Source: Micrococcales bacterium
GTDB lineage: Bacteria; Actinomycetota; Actinomycetes; Actinomycetales; Cellulomonadaceae
DNA: 9,385 nt
NCBI GenBank assembly: GCA_009783975.1
Contig: WRCL01000043.1
Location: 1 to 9,385, forward strand
Reading direction: 5' to 3'
In this document: positions 1 through 5,431 of the stretch, one piece after another
Layout: each line of letters starts with the position of its first letter
How positions within the stretch are numbered: the stretch's first letter is position 1
Position numbers and translations under genes: made by a program
Notes under the pieces: generated by a model
Told to the model about the DNA's origin: nothing
What the model saw: the letters and a program-made list of their open reading frames with translations, nothing else
Databases searched by the model: none

Positions 1-79
1 ACGGTCTCGGACTGTTCGACCATACATCCGTCGCCGGTCCCCAGCACGGCCTGGAGAGGTGACGCACCAGACGGCTTCG

Positions 80-421
80 TCACCGGCCAACGCGCACGTC
101 GGGAGGGTTGGGTGGAAGCAGGGCTTCGACTGTGGTGCCAAGCACCTGGGCAAGGGCGACGAGGTTCAGCAACGTGGGGTTGGCGATCCGTCCTGTGCGG
201 GATGAGCCCTTCTCCAGCTGGTGGTAGTAGCCCCGGGAGAGGCCAGCAGCGTGGGCTACCTTCTCTTGGCTGAGGTCAGCCTCGGTGCGCAGGCGGTTGA
301 GAACCAACCCGAGCTCGCGCACGTAGGACGCCCACTCGTCGGTTCGCGGACCCGTCACAAGACCAACACTTGAGGGGCTTGTCACGCCGGCTTGTCTGCT
401 ATAGCGTGCCTTCTTGAGCAC
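80..421 (-). CDS. XRE-family helix-turn-helix transcriptional regulator
   Basis: Predicted DNA-binding repressor of 113 residues. Residues about 38-101 form a Cro/C1-type helix-turn-helix: an LNRLRTEADLSQEKVAHAAG stretch (helices 1-2), the recognition-helix region LSRGYYHQLEKG, and a closing NPTLLNLVALAQVLGTTVEALL. A short insertion, SSRTGRIA, lies between helices 3 and 4. No sensor, protease or membrane segment is visible, so this is a stand-alone DNA-binding protein. The start used is GTG at 421, with a weak AGG upstream. In-frame GTG codons at residues 13 and 22 are alternatives, because the first 30 residues look non-conserved and lie outside the fold. It is divergent from the three-gene cassette at 583-1959 and is the obvious candidate for its regulator (inference). 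The family call is secure; the target is unknown. Confidence 0.9.
   Translation of the reverse strand: MLKKARYSRQAGVTSPSSVGLVTGPRTDEWASYVRELGLVLNRLRTEADLSQEKVAHAAGLSRGYYHQLEKGSSRTGRIANPTLLNLVALAQVLGTTVEALLPPNPPDVRVGR
379..405 (+). promoter_or_regulatory. Possible promoter reading toward the 583-1959 cassette
   Basis: TTGTCA at 379-384 matches five of six positions of the sigma-70-type -35 box. TATAGC at 400-405 matches four of six of the -10 box. The spacer is 15 nt, shorter than usual. The site lies within the first codons of the XRE gene if the longest start is correct, so it would sit between the genes only if that gene starts further downstream. This is a weak consensus match with no independent support. 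Confidence 0.25.
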
Positions 422-570
422 GCAGACCTACCACAGACCCCATACCGCCGCAGGTGGGAGGCGTCTCGCCAGGTTGTGAGCGCCTACTCGACCTGGGGCT
501 CGACAGGAGACAGTCGCGACGATTCTCACCCGATGGTGACAGGCTCCTTTGCGGCGGCAGTCAGACTCGC

Positions 571-576
571 GGAAGG
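571..576 (+). promoter_or_regulatory. Ribosome binding site fixing the start at 583
   Basis: GGAAGG lies 6 nt before ATG at 583. It selects this start over the longer in-frame opening from 454, whose extra residues (Arg-rich, no hydrophobic pattern) look like translated intergenic DNA. Confidence 0.6.
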
Positions 577-582
577 TTGGCC

Positions 583-807
583 ATGGAAGATCCCGGACCG
601 GTTGAAGAGCTGAGGTACCAGCAGCCGACCCGACCGCCGCAACGTTATGGGCTCAAGTCGCTCGCGGTAGGCGCAGGTCTTCTGGTGCTGGCCGTCGGCG
701 GTCTCGTCACGTCGAATACGTGGTACATCTATCCGTGGATTGGAGCGGTGGCGTGTATCATTCTCGGCGTCATCACACTCGTGATAGAAAATCGAGAGAG
801 AAGGTAG
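583..807 (+). CDS. Small two-helix membrane protein of unknown function
   Basis: 74 residues. The first 25 are polar and proline-containing (MEDPGPVEELRYQQPTRPPQ). Two hydrophobic segments follow, about residues 27-44 (LAVGAGLLVLAVGGLVTS) and 48-68 (YIYPWIGAVACIILGVITLVI). A short positive tail, ENRERR, suggests a hairpin inner-membrane protein with its C-terminus in the cytoplasm. No family is recognised. It is the first gene of a tight plus-strand set: only 3 nt separate its TAG from the next ATG, so cotranscription and coupled translation are very likely. Base composition is visibly less GC-rich than in genes right of 2340. It could be a small partner or anchor for the following membrane-attached protein (inference). 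Confidence 0.7.
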   Translation: MEDPGPVEELRYQQPTRPPQRYGLKSLAVGAGLLVLAVGGLVTSNTWYIYPWIGAVACIILGVITLVIENRERR

Positions 808-810
808 AAC

Positions 811-1323
811 ATGGAAATCATCGGAGTGATAGGGTTCCTTGTCGTCATAGCCGCCATCTGGTGGATATTCAATAAAGCGACAAGCGCGGCCGGGAACGCA
901 GTGAATCGTACCGTGCACAGGAAAGATGTGCGGCGCGAGAATGAGTTGTGGAACAGAACTTGGGGGTGGTCGACCACCGCACCCTGGTGCGAGGTCCGTT
1001 CTGCGCTCGACACAGAAATTGCGAAGATGTCCACTCAGTTCCCTGGACTCAGGGTGGTCGGTGAGGACGACAATGCTGTTCGTGTCGGTTTCACCTTTGA
1101 GGGAACACCAGGGGCGGCGTTGAAGTATGGTGTCCTGGAGGTAAAAAATTACGAGTTCCAGGCCGATCTCGTACATCTCGACGATCGCGTCACTTTCGAG
1201 TTCGCACAGGTCAAGAACGTGAACGGAGCGGCGCGATGCGTCTCGGAGATGGAACAGTTCCTCGCTGCGGTTGAACGAGCCGTGAAGACCGTCGACCCCA
1301 CAGCGTCCGAGATCAGCGCATGA
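811..1323 (+). CDS. Membrane-anchored protein of unknown function
   Basis: 170 residues. One N-terminal hydrophobic helix (about residues 3-19, GVIGFLVVIAAIWWIF) is followed by a polar, mixed-charge region. That region contains a Trp-rich patch (LWNRTWGWSTTAPWC, about 46-60) and a predicted alpha/beta body ending in a helix, EMEQFLAAVERAVKTV. The residues after the helix include Lys and Arg (NK, HRKDVRR), so the soluble domain is probably cytoplasmic. AAGG at 801-804, overlapping the end of the previous gene, is the ribosome binding site for ATG at 811. I do not recognise a domain. The sheet-like run from FPGLRVVGEDDNAVRVGFTFEG to RVTFEFAQV suggests a compact beta-rich fold. It sits between the two-helix protein and the PH-like protein. 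Confidence 0.75.
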   Translation: MEIIGVIGFLVVIAAIWWIFNKATSAAGNAVNRTVHRKDVRRENELWNRTWGWSTTAPWCEVRSALDTEIAKMSTQFPGLRVVGEDDNAVRVGFTFEGTPGAALKYGVLEVKNYEFQADLVHLDDRVTFEFAQVKNVNGAARCVSEMEQFLAAVERAVKTVDPTASEISA

Positions 1324-1362
1324 GCGTCTTCCACTCGACGGCTCAGGGACGGAGGCAAGGAC

Positions 1363-1959
1363 GTGGCTGAAGACAACAGGTTTACCGAGACCCTCTGGGG
1401 GTGTGCGGCACGGTGGGATGAACTGTTCGAGGGTCCGGACAAGGGCGGAGACATCGATTCTCGTCAACACTGGGCGATGCTGTTCGGGTCAGCCATGGCG
1501 TCCGGCCCGATGCAGGCGGACGACATTCGGGTCGTCGGCACCGCGTCACCCGCAGAGGATGTGCTGTTCGCGGTTCCATGTTTTTTCGACGACAATCCAA
1601 TCCCGGGCACGCAGGTCGGCCACGGCAAGGCCAAGTTCAACGGAAAACCCAGGCGCGGCATCCTGGCCGTCACGGATCGCTCAGTCTCGTTCGGTCACGA
1701 GATCGCCGGTCCTCTGCCGCTCAACCTCGTCGTGGGGTGCGTCCCACGGCAGAACGTCGTTGCGCTCCACGACCTGGAGTTCAAGTTATCTCGGTTGTCG
1801 GTGACTGCGGTGGGCCTCGGCCCTGGGGGCGAGCTCCTCTACCGCACTCTGGACGGGACGCCAGGACGCCTGCTGTTCCGGATGGCGTTGTCTCCGCTGC
1901 CAGCTGAGGACGTTCTCGGCCAGTTGCGCGCATTCATCGCCGCCCCACCATCACCGTAG
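1363..1959 (+). CDS. Uncharacterised soluble protein, possibly PH/GRAM-like
   Basis: 198 residues, no membrane segment or signal peptide. The start is GTG at 1363 behind a strong GGAGG at 1351-1355 (7-nt spacing); it lies 39 nt after the previous gene. The N-terminal half (LWGCAARWDELFEGP, then HWAMLFGSAMASGP) looks helical. Residues about 95-111 (KPRRGILAVTDRSVSFG) resemble the first strands of bacterial PH/GRAM-like domains, which often read G-x-L-x-L-T-D-R-R-L-x-F. Later beta strands and the closing helix (PAEDVLGQLRAFIAA) would fit a small PH-like barrel with a capping helix. This is a motif-level resemblance only. As the third gene of the cassette it may act with the two membrane proteins. 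Function unknown. Confidence 0.7.
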   Translation: MAEDNRFTETLWGCAARWDELFEGPDKGGDIDSRQHWAMLFGSAMASGPMQADDIRVVGTASPAEDVLFAVPCFFDDNPIPGTQVGHGKAKFNGKPRRGILAVTDRSVSFGHEIAGPLPLNLVVGCVPRQNVVALHDLEFKLSRLSVTAVGLGPGGELLYRTLDGTPGRLLFRMALSPLPAEDVLGQLRAFIAAPPSP

Positions 1960-1978
1960 GCTTCACTGTGCTCCGACC

Positions 1979-1991
1979 CACGCTGCGCGTG
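1979..1991 (+). terminator. Small hairpin after the 583-1959 gene set
   Basis: CACGC and GCGTG form a perfect 5-bp stem around a 3-nt loop, 20 nt past the stop codon at 1959. No T-tract follows, so intrinsic termination is doubtful. The rest of 1960-2094 shows no gene or repeat that I can support. Confidence 0.2.
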
Positions 1992-2094
1992 CGCTGACCC
2001 GGGTGCTGGAGTCGCGTCCGCCCGAAGTGACGCAGATGCCGTAGACCTGTGTGGTCCGAGCCTCTCGTGGTTGGCGAATTCTTGTGCGTGGTTC

Positions 2095-2120
2095 CGAGGA
2101 CAGTGGGCGAGGACGGTGGG
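2095..2120 (+). repeat. 13-bp tandem duplication at the left end of the repeat element
   Basis: CGAGGACAGTGGG (2095-2107) is immediately followed by CGAGGACGGTGGG (2108-2120), differing at one base. The same 13-mer, in inverse orientation, begins the repeat at 8172-8192. The second copy runs into GACGGTTCC, the signature of the terminal repeat at 2115. This looks like a partly duplicated or nested element end. Confidence 0.6.
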
Positions 2121-2334
2121 GACGGTTCCTATGTCCTGCGGAAATAGGCGTCTGGCCCTGATTTCGTTTCCGCCCCAAGGTCCAGTTCGGTGGTTTGATG
2201 GTGACTTCGACGATCTAATCATCGAACTCGTCATCCAACCATCGTGCTCATCATCTAACCATCGAACTCGCGCAGGTGGGAGGCCGGGGTTTCCTGGTCG
2301 ATATTTTCCGAGGACGGCAGGAACCGTCCCCTCC
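2115..2334. mobile_element. MITE/REP-like element with about 32-bp imperfect terminal inverted repeats
   Basis: The left end at 2115-2146 begins GGTGGGGACGGTTCCT and ends CGGAAATA. The reverse complement of 2303-2334 begins GGAGGGGACGGTTCCT and ends CGGAAAATA. The outer 16 positions differ at one base; the inner parts align with a few mismatches and single-base gaps. The roughly 220-bp element encodes no transposase. It encloses a hairpin of 20-nt repeats (2184-2248). GGGGACGGTTC-type ends also occur at 8085-8188 in this window. From general knowledge, such motifs resemble the REP-like sequences linked to Y1 (IS200/RAYT) transposases, but no transposase is present here to confirm that. The right end abuts the stop codon of the CAP gene at 2334. 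I found no clear target-site duplication. Confidence 0.6.
2184..2248 (+). repeat. Long hairpin built from degenerate 20-nt repeats
   Basis: Positions 2184-2214 fold back on 2218-2248 with a 3-nt loop: 31 paired positions, of which I count 23 Watson-Crick, 4 G-T and 4 mismatched. The right arm belongs to a run of three 20-nt units (2213-2232, 2233-2252, 2253-2272), read on the minus strand as variants of GCGAGTTCGATGGTTAGATG. The same family, in the form GTGAGTTCGACAGTTTGGTG, occurs at 8240-8330. The four G-T positions would be G-U pairs only in a plus-strand transcript. It lies between convergent genes (1959 and 2334). Confidence 0.65.
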
Positions 2335-3035
2335 TAGCTGGTGAAGACCGCTGAGCACATGAGGCGGCGGAAACCGTCTTTGATGTCGCCGTAGCAGTAG
2401 ACCCCGACCTGGGCGTGGTTCGGGTTGAGCATGTTCGTGCGGTGGCCGGGGCTGTCCATCCAGGCGGCGACGACGTCTTTGGCGGTGTGGTTGGGGCCGA
2501 TGCCGCGCCAGACGTTCTCGGCAGCGGTTGAACGGACCTCGCCGCCCTCGGAGTAGCCTCCGGCACAGGCGCTGCGAGCGGGGGTGACGTTCTTGTGCTG
2601 CAGGGGGCTGCGCAAGGTGCCGTCGGTGCGGCGGTCCAACCAGCCTTCGGACAGGTACTGCGACGAGAACGTCTCTGCGTAGCTGCGTGCGCATGGCGAG
2701 GCACGCAGCGCCTTGGCGTCGCCTGCAGCGCGCCGGGCGTTCATCTCGGTGAGGATCTCGTCTTCCAGGTGCGTGACGTCCAGCACCTGCATCGACGAGG
2801 TCGGCCCGACGTCCGGGTCGGTGCTCACCGCTGGGGGAGGCGGGGTGTTCCTGCTCCTCGACGTCTCGGCGTTCTGGGCTGGTTGGTCCTCGACGGCGCT
2901 CGCCGGTCCCTGCTCACCACGGGTGGCGACGACAGCCGCACCACCTCCGACGACGGCACACGCTGCGGTGACCACGAGCACGAGCACCAACCGCGACGAC
3001 ACGTGCCCGCCTCCGCGCCGGTGCGGATCACTCAT
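2334..3035 (-). CDS. Membrane-anchored CAP/SCP-domain protein (distal of a pair)
   Basis: 233 residues from ATG at 3035. One N-terminal hydrophobic helix (about 13-37, VSSRLVLVLVVTAACAVVGGGAAVVA) is followed by a polar, proline-containing linker to about residue 90. A CAP domain (cysteine-rich secretory / antigen 5 / PR-1 superfamily) runs from about 93 to the end. CAP features seen: LTEMNARRAA at the first helix, His137, AAENVW with Glu163, VVAAWMDSPGHRTNML with His188, and the closing MCSAVFTS. Cysteines 115, 147, 204 and 216 have counterparts in the neighbouring paralogue and may form disulfides outside the membrane. A longer reading to 3113 is possible, but this ATG overlaps the upstream stop as ATGAGTGA (8 nt), implying translational coupling. 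The substrate is unknown, as for most bacterial CAP proteins. The stop codon touches the end of the repeat element at 2115-2334. Confidence 0.88.
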   Translation of the reverse strand: MSDPHRRGGGHVSSRLVLVLVVTAACAVVGGGAAVVATRGEQGPASAVEDQPAQNAETSRSRNTPPPPAVSTDPDVGPTSSMQVLDVTHLEDEILTEMNARRAAGDAKALRASPCARSYAETFSSQYLSEGWLDRRTDGTLRSPLQHKNVTPARSACAGGYSEGGEVRSTAAENVWRGIGPNHTAKDVVAAWMDSPGHRTNMLNPNHAQVGVYCYGDIKDGFRRLMCSAVFTS

Positions 3036-3708
3036 GGGTGAAGACCGCCCCACAGATCCACTGGGCGTCGGCACGGAGCTGGCACGACACACCGATGTTG
3101 GTCCAGTCACCAAGCACGTTGGCCTTGTGGGCTTCGCTGTCCATCCAGCCGTCGACGACGTCGGCGCCGGCGCTGTACCCCTTGGCGAGGTTCTCCCCAG
3201 CGGCGCCGCTGCCGGACGTGCAGGCGTGGATCAGCGGCTCCAGCGGTGGGTGCTTGAACTCGTTCGTGGCGACCAGGTCGGCGATCCGCTCGGTGACCTG
3301 CGCGGTCACGCACGGTGAGACCGCCAGCGGGTCCAGCTTTGCGCTGGCGCGCTGGGCGTTGGTCGCCGCGACGATGTCGGCAGCCATCTGCTCAGGGTCG
3401 ACCGGGTCAGGTTCGGTGTCCTCAGGTGACGGCTCAGGGGTGGGTGTTGGTGTGGCTGACGGGGTCGCGGGCGGTGTGGTCGGCGCGAGGCTGGCAGTCG
3501 CCGCTGGTGCCTGGCGGCCGATGGGGTTCCAGCCGAACACGCTGATGTTGCCCGGGCCCGCCGCTGCTGCACCGGCACCCACACCGACGACGACCGCGAC
3601 GACTGCGAGGGCGACCGCTGCCGGGCCGCGGCCCCGCGCGACGAACGCCCGAGCGTGGCGATGGGCGCGCGACGGCTCGCCTTGCCCGTACGTTGTCGTC
3701 TCGCGCAC
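3028..3708 (-). CDS. Membrane-anchored CAP/SCP-domain protein (proximal of a pair)
   Basis: 226 residues from GTG at 3708; the ribosome binding site (TAGGCAG) is weak. A basic N-terminus leads into a hydrophobic segment (about 29-50, PAAVALAVVAVVVGVGAGAAAA), either an uncleaved anchor or a signal peptide. A long Pro/Thr/Ala linker (about 66-105) resembles a wall-spanning spacer. The CAP domain fills about 106-226: ATNAQRASAKLDPL, His153 in FKHPPL, GENLAKG with Glu172, VVDGWMDSEAHKANVL with His194, and a closing WICGAVFTHE. Cysteines 133, 163, 209 and 219 align with the four in the downstream paralogue. The two CAP domains are otherwise fairly divergent, so the duplication is old or the second copy has specialised. 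It is divergently oriented from the NERD-like gene at 3947. Confidence 0.88.
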   Translation of the reverse strand: MRETTTYGQGEPSRAHRHARAFVARGRGPAAVALAVVAVVVGVGAGAAAAGPGNISVFGWNPIGRQAPAATASLAPTTPPATPSATPTPTPEPSPEDTEPDPVDPEQMAADIVAATNAQRASAKLDPLAVSPCVTAQVTERIADLVATNEFKHPPLEPLIHACTSGSGAAGENLAKGYSAGADVVDGWMDSEAHKANVLGDWTNIGVSCQLRADAQWICGAVFTHE

Positions 3709-3946
3709 CTGCCTACGGTACTGCCGGATCGGCGCGGTTTGTCGATTTTTGCGTTATTCGCCCGCAACTGTGTGGGTCGCAGGTCGCGCGTGGGTGACAA
3801 GCTCACCCGTTCGTATCACGCCCTGCGGTGAAGACGCCGCAGACCACGCGTCCGGCCCGACAACAGCGGCCCGCAGTGGACACAATCACCAGGACGCTTC
3901 AGACCCGACCGGCGACGACCGATGATGCCAGCGAGAGGAGGCGGCG
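3709..3946. other. Divergent promoter region between the CAP pair and the NERD-like gene
   Basis: 238 noncoding bases. Two perfect 6-bp inverted repeats are present: GGGTGA (3792-3797) with TCACCC (3803-3808), and CTGCGG (3823-3828) with CCGCAG (3837-3842). They could be operator dyads or leader hairpins for either direction. There is an AT-rich patch around 3738-3760. I could not assign convincing -35/-10 pairs. The strong AGAGGAGG at 3934-3941 is the ribosome binding site of the gene at 3947. Confidence 0.4.
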
Positions 3947-4672
3947 ATGAGCACGACGAACTCTGCTGATGCCCTGCACGGCCCGGTCGTCACAGTGCTG
4001 GACGCACTGTCAGCCCAGGGCTGGCGGATGCTGCACACCACACGTTGGCCCGGGCACCCCGGCCACACGATCGAGCATGTTGCCGTCGGACCTGGCGGTG
4101 TCGTCGTCGTGTCGGTCCCGCACCCTGCTGTGCACGACGAGGCGCTGGACAGCCCCCAAGAGGACCTGTCGTGCGCGACGTCGGCTGTCACTGCGCTCGT
4201 CGCTCCGCGCCACCGGCGCACGGTCCGTGGTGTGCTCGTCGTCCCCCCGGGCGCCGAACCACCGACCCGTGCCGCGACGGTCGAGTCCGACCAGCTGGAG
4301 ACCTGGCTGACGTCGATGGACCCGGTGCTCACCCCGCTGGAGGTCGTCCTGGTCAGCGCCTACCTGCGTGACCGTCTCAACCCCCTGGCGACCCCGCGGG
4401 CCGCCCAGGTGCCCCGCCCGGGCGCACCGGCCGACGCTGAACCTGACATGGCAGCACCGCTGCCCGACGTGCCTGACGAGCCGGTCGTCGCCGAACCGCC
4501 CGAGACCGAAGCGCTGACCAGCGAACCTGCCACGGTTGCCCCTGAGCGCCGGCCCCGTCCACGCCGCCGCCGCCGGTGGTGGCACCTGGGCCCGGGCACG
4601 ACCAGCGCGCTGGTCATCGCCGGGGGGGTCGTCACGCCCTGGTTGGTCGCCTGGCTGCTGCACGTGCTGTAG
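3947..4672 (+). CDS. Tail-anchored NERD-like protein, probably non-catalytic
   Basis: 241 residues from ATG at 3947, behind AGAGGAGG (5-nt spacing). Residues about 11-130 resemble the nuclease-related (NERD) domain: LSAQGWRMLH, then HTIEHVAVGPGGVVVVSVPHP, matching the typical NIDHVVVGPGGVFVIDTKxW signature. The canonical Asp is Glu43 here, and the D-x-K of the VIDTK strand is replaced by V-S-V-P-H, so nuclease activity is doubtful. A Pro/Glu-rich linker (about 150-200) leads to a basic RRPRPRRRRRWW patch. One hydrophobic helix at the very C-terminus (about 218-241) implies an inner-membrane tail anchor with the NERD-like domain in the cytoplasm. It precedes the response regulator by 66 nt on the same strand, so cotranscription is plausible. 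The fold call is moderate; the role is unknown. Confidence 0.72.
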   Translation: MSTTNSADALHGPVVTVLDALSAQGWRMLHTTRWPGHPGHTIEHVAVGPGGVVVVSVPHPAVHDEALDSPQEDLSCATSAVTALVAPRHRRTVRGVLVVPPGAEPPTRAATVESDQLETWLTSMDPVLTPLEVVLVSAYLRDRLNPLATPRAAQVPRPGAPADAEPDMAAPLPDVPDEPVVAEPPETEALTSEPATVAPERRPRPRRRRRWWHLGPGTTSALVIAGGVVTPWLVAWLLHVL

Positions 4673-4682
4673 GGCATGTCCG

Positions 4683-4716
4683 CGCCAGGTGGCGTCGCAC
4701 CCAGGCAGCTCCCAGG
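4683..4716 (+). promoter_or_regulatory. Candidate response-regulator binding site upstream of the regulator gene
   Basis: CCCAGG occurs at 4700-4705 and again at 4711-4716, a direct repeat with an 11-bp period. OmpR/PhoB-family regulators typically bind tandem half-sites spaced about 11 bp apart. A 12-bp dyad, CGCCA-GG-TGGCG, lies just before it at 4683-4694. The location, just upstream of the regulator start at 4739, fits autoregulation. Short GC-rich repeats also arise by chance in this composition. Confidence 0.35.
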
Positions 4717-4738
4717 TTCTGGCCCCACACTGGTGTCC

Positions 4739-5431
4739 ATGAACGCCCGGCTGCTCGTCGTCGACGACGAGCCGAACATCCGTGAGCTGCTCGCGACGAG
4801 CCTGCGCTTCGCAGGTTTTGACGTCGCGACAGCCGCCGACGGGCGCAGCGCGCTCGCCGCCGCGGCCGATGACGAACCAGACCTCGTCGTGCTCGACGTC
4901 ATGCTGCCCGACCTCGACGGTTTCGCTGTGACCCGGCGGATGCGCGAACGTGGCCAACGCGCGCCGGTGCTGTTCTTGACCGCCCGCGACGCGACCGCCG
5001 ACAAGGTCACCGGGCTGACCATCGGCGGCGACGACTATGTGACCAAACCGTTCAGCCTCGAAGAGGTCGTCGCCCGGATCAAGGTGATCCTCGCGCGCAC
5101 CGCTGGGGCACCTGAGACCGTGCTGCGCTACGCCGACCTCGAGCTCGACGACGACGCCCACGAGGTGCGCCGCGCCGGACGCGCCATCGACCTGTCGCCC
5201 ACAGAGTTCTCGCTGCTGCGCTTCCTCATGGCCAACCCTGGGCGGGTGCTGTCCAAGACGCAGATCCTTGACCACGTGTGGAGCTACAGCTGGGTCGGCG
5301 ACGCGAACATCGTCGAGTCGTACATCTGCTACCTGCGCCGCAAGGTCGACCGCGACGCCGACGGCACCGCGCTGCCCCCGCTCATCCACACCAGACGTGG
5401 TGTGGGCTACATGCTCCGCGAGGCGCGATGA
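4739..5431 (+). CDS. OmpR-family DNA-binding response regulator
   Basis: 230 residues from ATG at 4739. The receiver domain (about 1-120) is complete: acidic pair Asp9/Asp10, phosphoacceptor Asp53 in VVLDVMLPDLDGF, Thr81 in LFLTARD, and Lys103 in DYVTKPF. The C-terminal winged helix (about 133-228) has LSPTEFSLLRFLMANPGRVLSK, the recognition-helix region GDANIVESYICYLRRKVD, and the wing LIHTRRGVGYMLREAR. It should be phosphorylated by the adjoining kinase and act as a transcription factor. The C-terminal pattern resembles actinobacterial TrcR/PhoP-type regulators, but I cannot assign orthology. No clear Shine-Dalgarno precedes ATG 4739; GTG at 4733 and ATG at 4676 are alternatives, and a leaderless or coupled start is possible. 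The stop overlaps the kinase start as ATGA. Confidence 0.95.
   Translation: MNARLLVVDDEPNIRELLATSLRFAGFDVATAADGRSALAAAADDEPDLVVLDVMLPDLDGFAVTRRMRERGQRAPVLFLTARDATADKVTGLTIGGDDYVTKPFSLEEVVARIKVILARTAGAPETVLRYADLELDDDAHEVRRAGRAIDLSPTEFSLLRFLMANPGRVLSKTQILDHVWSYSWVGDANIVESYICYLRRKVDRDADGTALPPLIHTRRGVGYMLREAR

Noticed and set aside
1..79. Left-edge sequence before the XRE gene stop
   Set aside because: It is too short to show a gene or structure; I see nothing that can be supported in it.
392..613. Possible 73-residue protein between the XRE gene and the cassette
   Set aside because: It lacks a clear ribosome binding site, overlaps the better-supported start at 583 and shows no domain-like pattern.
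526..1470. 314-codon open frame on the minus strand
   Set aside because: It covers three plus-strand genes that have proper ribosome binding sites and hydrophobic helices. The minus product is irregular and lacks a domain.
3709..3842. Cyclic di-AMP-type riboswitch before the proximal CAP gene
   Set aside because: A GGGTGA hairpin is suggestive, but the multi-helix core of that riboswitch class could not be traced; the hairpins are ordinary short dyads.
3038..3925. 295-codon open frame on the plus strand
   Set aside because: It is antisense to the proximal CAP gene and runs through the divergent promoter region; composition is shadow-like.
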